A stretch of DNA of 64,000 nucleotides. Origin: Saccharomycopsis malanga. Taxonomy: Eukaryota > Ascomycota > Saccharomycetes > Ascoideales > Saccharomycopsidaceae. The notes beneath the pieces were generated by a model, which worked only from the letters and a program-made list of their open reading frames with translations, ran no database searches and had not been told where the DNA came from. The translations under genes and the position numbers were made by a program. The stretch is taken from the NCBI GenBank assembly GCA_004014935.1, contig CP025325.1, forward strand, positions 2,232,001-2,296,000. The letters are read 5' to 3'. Shown here one piece after another: positions 59,093 through 64,000 of this stretch. The stretch's first letter is position 1, and the number at the start of each line of letters is the position of its first letter.

Positions 59093-59977
59093 ATGCCCGA
59101 CAATCTTTTTGTTACTGAAGACGAAGATACCGGATCAATGCCACCACTTGACAGTGTTGCAGGGGAGCCTCATACAGTGTTATATGATGATATTGATAGT
59201 ACGCCAGAAGACCCAGTTGTGGAGGAAATTCCAATATATTTAAATGATCTTACTGGTAAAGCGGCTGATTCTAAGCAGCAGGAGGAAGGTGAAGTTAATC
59301 TGTCAACAAAAACTCTCCGCCAGCTATGTTTGTTCCAGTATATTTCACAATTAGCAAGTAAGCCTCTTACGAATGAGAAAGGTATCATGATCCCTGGTAG
59401 CAGAATCAAGCCGAAAAGTAGAGCAATAGAAATAGACGTTCCATTGGATACATCTAAATTTTACGACTCAGAACGAGCCGAAGAATGGGATCATATGGCT
59501 CACGAAACATATGGAGGAACTTTGATGGACGCTAAAGGAAACTATGTTTTATGTGTAAAACAGAGTGGAGACAAAAAAGAAATTGTATTAACACCAATAG
59601 AACAAGTCTGTCAAATACGGCCAGTGTTTCATCATATTGATAACTTTAATGACTCACAGAAGTCGCAGAAAGAATTACTCAACGGTCTGGACAAGACTCC
59701 GGATTCGTCTGCCGCTGCAAAAAATCTTGTCCAGGTGGTGCAGATGACTGCCAAATCCACTGGATCAGAGAACGAAATCAGATATAGTGAAGCCATTCTG
59801 ACGTTCAAACGTTTCCAGGACGAAGAGTTCATTAATGCTACATGGGTTGACAAGAGTGAGAAGGATAGCACGCATGTCAAATCAGAGATGTATGGTGATG
59901 AAGAGTTGAAGAACAGACACTTAGAGCCGCTTGAAAAGGGAGAAGAATATATAAGCAAATTGTTGAGCGACGTATGA
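59093..59977 (+). CDS. RPC37: RNA polymerase III subunit Rpc37
   Basis: A subunit of the TFIIF-like Rpc37-Rpc53 heterodimer of RNA polymerase III, used in termination, reinitiation and tRNA/5S synthesis. It has 294 residues, close to S. cerevisiae Rpc37 (282). The acidic N-terminus precedes EEIPIYLNDLTGK, then the Sin-like/RPC5 conserved region: LRQLCLFQYISQLASKPLTN, IEIDVPLDTSKFYDSERAEE, GGTLMDAKGNYVLCVKQSGD and LTPIEQVCQIRPVFHHID. It ends in an acidic helix (EYISKLLSDV). The start is the ATG at 59093. It converges on MDM38. Confidence 0.92.
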   Translation: MPDNLFVTEDEDTGSMPPLDSVAGEPHTVLYDDIDSTPEDPVVEEIPIYLNDLTGKAADSKQQEEGEVNLSTKTLRQLCLFQYISQLASKPLTNEKGIMIPGSRIKPKSRAIEIDVPLDTSKFYDSERAEEWDHMAHETYGGTLMDAKGNYVLCVKQSGDKKEIVLTPIEQVCQIRPVFHHIDNFNDSQKSQKELLNGLDKTPDSSAAAKNLVQVVQMTAKSTGSENEIRYSEAILTFKRFQDEEFINATWVDKSEKDSTHVKSEMYGDEELKNRHLEPLEKGEEYISKLLSDV

Positions 59978-60981
59978 TTTATGTGTTGGTGTTTTCAGAA
60001 TAAAGGTATAATGATTAGTGAATCAGACTTGATTTGCAAATTTTGTAGCTGTACTTATGGAGTATGAAAAGTGAACATGATGCAAACTAATATGATTATT
60101 ATTAAGAAGTGTCTCAATACTTGAGTAAAGCATTTACAAAAAACATGTAATAATCAAATAACTGTTTTTTGTCAAGCAAGGTTTCATATGTAAAATTGAT
60201 AGATCCAGGATTCTTTTGACCGAAGTAGCTCGCCTGAAGCTGAAACTTAACCATATCAATGCACATTACATCAGTTTCTTCGCTCCTCATTTTTATAGTC
60301 TTTTACTCGTATGTATCTTATGCCCTTCATGAAATTTACTCCTTTCTTTGGAAAAAAAACTGAAATTGAGCCTGTTTTCTGAACTTAGTTTCACCAAAAA
60401 TAGAACATGAGTTGTAATTAGAATTAAATTAATCACAGACAATTATATCAGTTCAGAATAGATGCGATAAAATAATTGTGATGAGAATCACCAAGATCCT
60501 GTGATGGTAGAGATGCCGCGAAGCATTTGGTTAAGTAGGAAACCAATTTACAAAAATAATAACTCTTGAATAAACTTTTTCATAAGTAATAGAACCAAAT
60601 TAAAGCAATAAACAACTGCAAAATATAACCTTTTGTAAAAGCTAAGAAAATGCCCTCCCAGATTACATTACAATTATCAAAACTCAAATATCATTATGTT
60701 GTGCCTTAAACTAAAAGATAGTAAGTATAAATCCATATTTGGAAAAGAATAGGGAAAAGAAAAAAAATAAAAAAAATAAAAAAAATAAAAAAAATAAAAA
60801 AAAAACAAAAAAACAAAAAAACAAAAAAACATAAAACTGAAATAACTGAAATGACAAAAAATAAAAAAAAATCAATAACGGTAGTAATAAAACAATTAAA
60901 ACATAATCATCAAAATTCAAAAAAGTTTTTTTGTTTTCATTATATCAAATGCTTTCTTTCGGTCAACAGCTTTTTGACCAT
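59978..60981. other. Convergent gap RPC37/MDM38
   Basis: A 1004-bp AT-rich gap with no gene. Near the MDM38 3' end lies a striking A-tract tandem array (60761-60831, listed separately). The short open frames here are compositional. Confidence 0.55.
60761..60831. repeat. Tandem 8-bp A-tract array
   Basis: On the plus strand, about four AAAAAAAT units are followed by about four AAAAAAAC units, about 71 bp, with nearly no other bases. On the MDM38 sense strand this is a T-rich tract 150-220 bp past the stop, perhaps in the 3' end or terminator. It may also act as a nucleosome-excluding tract. Confidence 0.75.
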
Positions 60982-62391
60982 TCACGCTTTCTTTTCAGGG
61001 GTAACAGAATCAGGAATTTTCTCGTTCATTTGGGGGTCCTTTTTGTCAACGTCTTTCTTGGCTGGCTGTTCATCAGAATCCAATTTTAAAGTGTCTTTGA
61101 CTTGAATAATCAAACCGCCTTCTTTTTCTTGTTGGATTTCTGACTTGATTAACTCTTCTTGTTCCTTAATGACATTTAATCTTTCTGTATTGGTGACCTC
61201 CTTTCTTGGAGCAACAGTAATTTGGGCCTCGTGGATCAATTCATCTGGAATGCTACTCAACACAGTTTCTAAAGCATCATACAAATTACTAACACTACTT
61301 AATTCACCATAAGTATAAGCGTTGGACAATAATAACAAGGTAGATGGAACTTTTTCTCTCAATCTCAAATTGAGCCAAATTTGTAAATCATCTCTCAATC
61401 TTGCAGGAGAAACACCGTGAGTTTTGATACCTCTGGAGGCACATGCAATTTGTAACTCTGGAATAGAAAGAGATTCGATGCCTTCATAGTCAATAGCTTT
61501 ATCATCAGTTTTGATTTGCAACATATTGTATCTGATTCTGTATCTCAACATTTGATCAGTGCCAAAAGGTTTCAAGTTGATGTATGAGGCCATGGCAACC
61601 AATTGAGGTCTAGACAAGTTGTCAAGAACCATATCGTCTTTGAAAGCTCTTGCCACATTTAACAACTCTTCTCTGGTTGGTTTAACAGACTGAGATCTGA
61701 TTTTGTAGAAAAAATCCTGAAATTGCTGTTTTTGAATCTTAGTGAAAGCTTCTGGTAGCTTAACACCGGACTTGTCAACGGATTCAATCAAAATATCAGA
61801 AACGGTTTTTCTAGTCTTTCTCAATCTCTTCAACTTCTTCTCCTTGTCGGCAGAGGACTCGTATGTAGAAGGCAAAAGGTCTGGAAACAATTTCAAAGCA
61901 ACAGGAAGCAACAACTCAGCAAACGGAATGATAATGAACATGGCAAAAGGAACAACTCTGACAAGATCAGAAGTAGATCTTTTTAACTGGTTGAATTCTC
62001 TTCTGGTCAACTCGTATCCAGTCAAAAGTTTGATCAACAATCGGGAAGAGATCTTGACTTCAAGCCCCAACAATTTGGTACCATCCCAATAGTGTTTAGC
62101 CTCGTGCTTTACCTTTTGCCAAATTGTAAGTTTTGGGGCGGTTTCGGCCACTTTTTCCACTGCTTTTTCCGCAGGGTCTGAATTTTTGGCTGAAGAATTG
62201 GCTCTGGTAGAGATCAACGACGGTAACATAATTTGTCTATGATGACGGACACCAAAAGGCGTCTGCTGAAGCTTAATGAAGCCTCTATACTGATGGTAAT
62301 GTCGATGACTCAATTTCAACCACATGCTCGAAATCGAAGCGGACTGGGCATTGACTGCCGCAGCAAGCCTCAATGGAACGGTGTGCAACAT
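60982..62391 (-). CDS. MDM38: Mdm38/LETM1-family mitochondrial inner-membrane protein
   Basis: An inner mitochondrial membrane protein for K+/H+ exchange and volume control that also binds mitoribosomes to aid membrane insertion. It has 469 residues. The N-terminal presequence is basic (about 1-65). The LETM1 region begins near 85 (LTIWQKVKHEAKHYWDGTKL), with the single transmembrane segment VVPFAMFIIIPFAELLLPVA at about 147-166 and the ribosome-binding-like fold after it (FGTDQMLRYRIRYNMLQIKT; GIKTHGVSPARLRDDLQIWL). The C-terminus is charged. It could be Ylh47, the paralogue; length and layout fit Mdm38 better (573 in S. cerevisiae, shorter here). The start is the ATG at 62391. Confidence 0.87.
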   Translation of the reverse strand: MLHTVPLRLAAAVNAQSASISSMWLKLSHRHYHQYRGFIKLQQTPFGVRHHRQIMLPSLISTRANSSAKNSDPAEKAVEKVAETAPKLTIWQKVKHEAKHYWDGTKLLGLEVKISSRLLIKLLTGYELTRREFNQLKRSTSDLVRVVPFAMFIIIPFAELLLPVALKLFPDLLPSTYESSADKEKKLKRLRKTRKTVSDILIESVDKSGVKLPEAFTKIQKQQFQDFFYKIRSQSVKPTREELLNVARAFKDDMVLDNLSRPQLVAMASYINLKPFGTDQMLRYRIRYNMLQIKTDDKAIDYEGIESLSIPELQIACASRGIKTHGVSPARLRDDLQIWLNLRLREKVPSTLLLLSNAYTYGELSSVSNLYDALETVLSSIPDELIHEAQITVAPRKEVTNTERLNVIKEQEELIKSEIQQEKEGGLIIQVKDTLKLDSDEQPAKKDVDKKDPQMNEKIPDSVTPEKKA

Positions 62392-62710
62392 TTCTGTGCT
62401 CTTCTATGATACCCAACACACGTTGTGCAAAAAAGCCAGAAAAATCACCGCTTGAATAAAAAAATATTTATCTAGTCTTCCTTAACTGAAGCCGGTAAAT
62501 GTCGACAACTTTTTGAAAAAGGTAAGAAAAGTCACGTGCTGCATATTTTTCATGCAAGTAAAGTCGCGCTCTCGGAAGCAACATCCGAGAGGTTCCTACA
62601 TTGACTAGGCGAGTTTTCAGTTGTTTTTGAAGAACAATTAAACAATTAAAAGATTAAAAAGGCGTAGCCGTAGCTTATATATTTAACATAAGAAGAAAAT
62701 AGCAGCTAAT
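62392..62710. promoter_or_regulatory. MDM38 promoter with CACGTG and an 8-bp hairpin
   Basis: A 319-bp gap. CACGTG (62533-62538) is a Cbf1-type E-box 142 bp upstream of MDM38. A perfect hairpin CTCTCGGA-7-TCCGAGAG spans 62569-62591 and contains CGG-N9-CCG, a possible zinc-cluster site. The remainder is AT-rich. Confidence 0.45.
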
Positions 62711-64000
62711 TTATCTATCATTGAAGATGGCGCGGGCAATTTTGTAGAAACAATAAGCACCAACGCTAAGGACACCAAGTTCTAGTTGGGTTAGAAGAAC
62801 GTCTTGTACCTTACTACGTTTTATGCAATCACTATAACGAATGTCTCCCCTGAACGATACCATGGTGTATAATGGTAGCCATCTATCACCAAAGATTTTA
62901 TGAAGGATTCCGTCGGCGTGTTTACGGAGAAGAAACCGGGTGGATGTTACCTTATGCGACATTTCCTTGTAGTTTTCCTTAGCCAAATTGACAATGGCAT
63001 CCAAGTCTGGCTTTCTAGTAGCAGAATATTGTGTGAAGGCCATCTCTAGATCATGGTCGTAAGCCTTGACCAAGTCAACAAGCACCCTGACGTCTTCAAA
63101 GCCACAGTTCATGCCCTGTCCATAAAATGGTACCATGGAGTGTGCAGCATCACCAACAATGATACACTTACCCTTGTAATTGTAAGGGTGGCATGACGTA
63201 CACACCAATGAGCATTTAGGATGGTTAAGAAATGCGTATGCAACCTCTTCCTTACCAATCAAGTCAACAGCATCAGGGAAATTATTAGTAAAAAATTCTA
63301 ATACTTTTTCCTTGGTATCAAGTGACTCAACAAGGTCCCAAGGCCCAAAGAATGTGGAAGTGAACGAACCATCATAATTAGGCAAAGCTATCAACATAAA
63401 GTTGTGACGAGGCCAGATATGTAACCGGTTAGGATGCAACTGGAACTGGTACTTCTTCGACTTTCCTGGAGGAATATACAATTCTACATAGCAGCAGTCC
63501 ATGTATTCCTGAGCGAAGTCCATACGGATGAATTTCTGGAGTTGAAATCTTGTGGCAGAATATGCACCATCAGCCCCAATGATGAAATTGTATTCAAATG
63601 TACGTATTGCATTTTCTTCTATGGTGTTAGCTAGCTTTTTATTTTTTTCAAAATAAATACGAGGGTTTCCCTGAGCCCCACTAAAATCCATCTTAATCAA
63701 CTTAAGACCAAAGTTCACCTTGATATTTGGATGTAAGTCAAGTTCGTTCAACAACTCGATATTCAAGTAAGCTCTGTCAATTGAGTTGATCGATTCATTA
63801 TGAAGTCCATACTTCATCGACGTCTGCTTCCCTTGCTCGTCATGGAGCATACGGCCTCTCATCGGCAAAATGTTCTTCAAAACACGAATGGACATCTCCA
63901 AGTCCACGGCATTCAACGCACGTATACCTCTGTCAGAAACGGCCAAGTTGATGGACCGCAAGTTTCTGTCAGTTGTTGATCTGAGTCTTGGATCATCTCT
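62711..64000 (-). CDS. BNA4: Kynurenine 3-monooxygenase (5' end outside window)
   Basis: A FAD-dependent monooxygenase of the mitochondrial outer membrane that converts kynurenine to 3-hydroxykynurenine in de novo NAD synthesis from tryptophan. 429 residues are visible; the gene continues beyond base 64000, so the N-terminal GxGxxG FAD motif is not seen. The visible part starts RDDPRLRSTTDRNLRSINLA, the conserved family region; then come RGRMLHDEQGK, NSIDRAYLN, GADGAYSATRFQLQK and the FAD/pyrophosphate motif VGDAAHSMVPFYGQGMNCGF (about 280). A C-terminal hydrophobic segment (LGVLSVGAYCFYKIA) fits the membrane anchor. Confidence 0.93.
   Translation of the reverse strand, partial: RDDPRLRSTTDRNLRSINLAVSDRGIRALNAVDLEMSIRVLKNILPMRGRMLHDEQGKQTSMKYGLHNESINSIDRAYLNIELLNELDLHPNIKVNFGLKLIKMDFSGAQGNPRIYFEKNKKLANTIEENAIRTFEYNFIIGADGAYSATRFQLQKFIRMDFAQEYMDCCYVELYIPPGKSKKYQFQLHPNRLHIWPRHNFMLIALPNYDGSFTSTFFGPWDLVESLDTKEKVLEFFTNNFPDAVDLIGKEEVAYAFLNHPKCSLVCTSCHPYNYKGKCIIVGDAAHSMVPFYGQGMNCGFEDVRVLVDLVKAYDHDLEMAFTQYSATRKPDLDAIVNLAKENYKEMSHKVTSTRFLLRKHADGILHKIFGDRWLPLYTMVSFRGDIRYSDCIKRSKVQDVLLTQLELGVLSVGAYCFYKIARAIFNDR

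Overview
This window is nuclear DNA of a budding yeast. Genes are intron-poor and closely packed on both strands, and nearly every long open frame is a recognisable yeast housekeeping gene. The genetic code points to the CUG-Ser clade (Candida, Lodderomyces, Debaryomyces, Scheffersomyces and relatives): in the carboxypeptidase Y-like gene a CTG codon (complement 16269..16271) sits where the family has the first serine of GGPGCSS. The species cannot be named from sequence alone. Translations that show Leu at CTG should be read as Ser.

Layout. 1-14.3 kb: the 3' end of a proline-rich protein gene, then POL12 (DNA polymerase alpha B subunit), NUP116 (GLFG nucleoporin), MET18 (Fe-S targeting) and PMT2 (protein O-mannosyltransferase). 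15.2-20.4 kb: a carboxypeptidase Y-like protease, a 2-oxoglutarate/Fe(II) oxygenase and an aldo-keto reductase, all on the minus strand. 20.9-32.8 kb, the accessory-looking part: an NCS1-family permease, a 992-residue fusion of a hydantoinase/oxoprolinase-A domain with a DUF917 domain, a second NCS1 permease broken by a +1 frameshift in an A8 run, and a C2H2 zinc-finger regulator. A run of 62 C residues lies between the fusion gene and the second permease. 33.4-47.4 kb: TAF8, AFG3, a PAQR/IZH membrane protein, a BIT61-like TORC2 subunit, a Mei2-like RNA-binding protein, CDC123 and PPH21. 47.4-48.8 kb: a repeat-rich gap with a short TIR element and a diverged partial copy; another partial copy lies near 42.1 kb. 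48.8-64 kb: OHCU decarboxylase, TIM44, a CWF19-like splicing factor, a five-C2 tricalbin with a 9-nt first exon, RPC37, MDM38 and the 3' part of BNA4.

The most distinctive region is 20.9-32.8 kb. Two related permeases flank an intracellular ring-opening enzyme, GATA-factor sites sit in the first two promoters, and a zinc-finger regulator closes the block. This suggests nitrogen-regulated uptake and breakdown of a cyclic amide such as a hydantoin. That is inference from family membership and position. The OHCU decarboxylase at 48.8 kb indicates the organism also degrades uric acid.

Several starts were moved from upstream non-ATG codons to the first sensible ATG (MET18, PMT2, carboxypeptidase, aldo-keto reductase, hydantoinase fusion, second permease, TAF8, OHCU decarboxylase). 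For CDC123 an internal ATG is preferred over an upstream ATG. I looked for tRNA B-box motifs in the intergenic gaps and saw none. No rRNA, CRISPR or virus-derived element was recognised.
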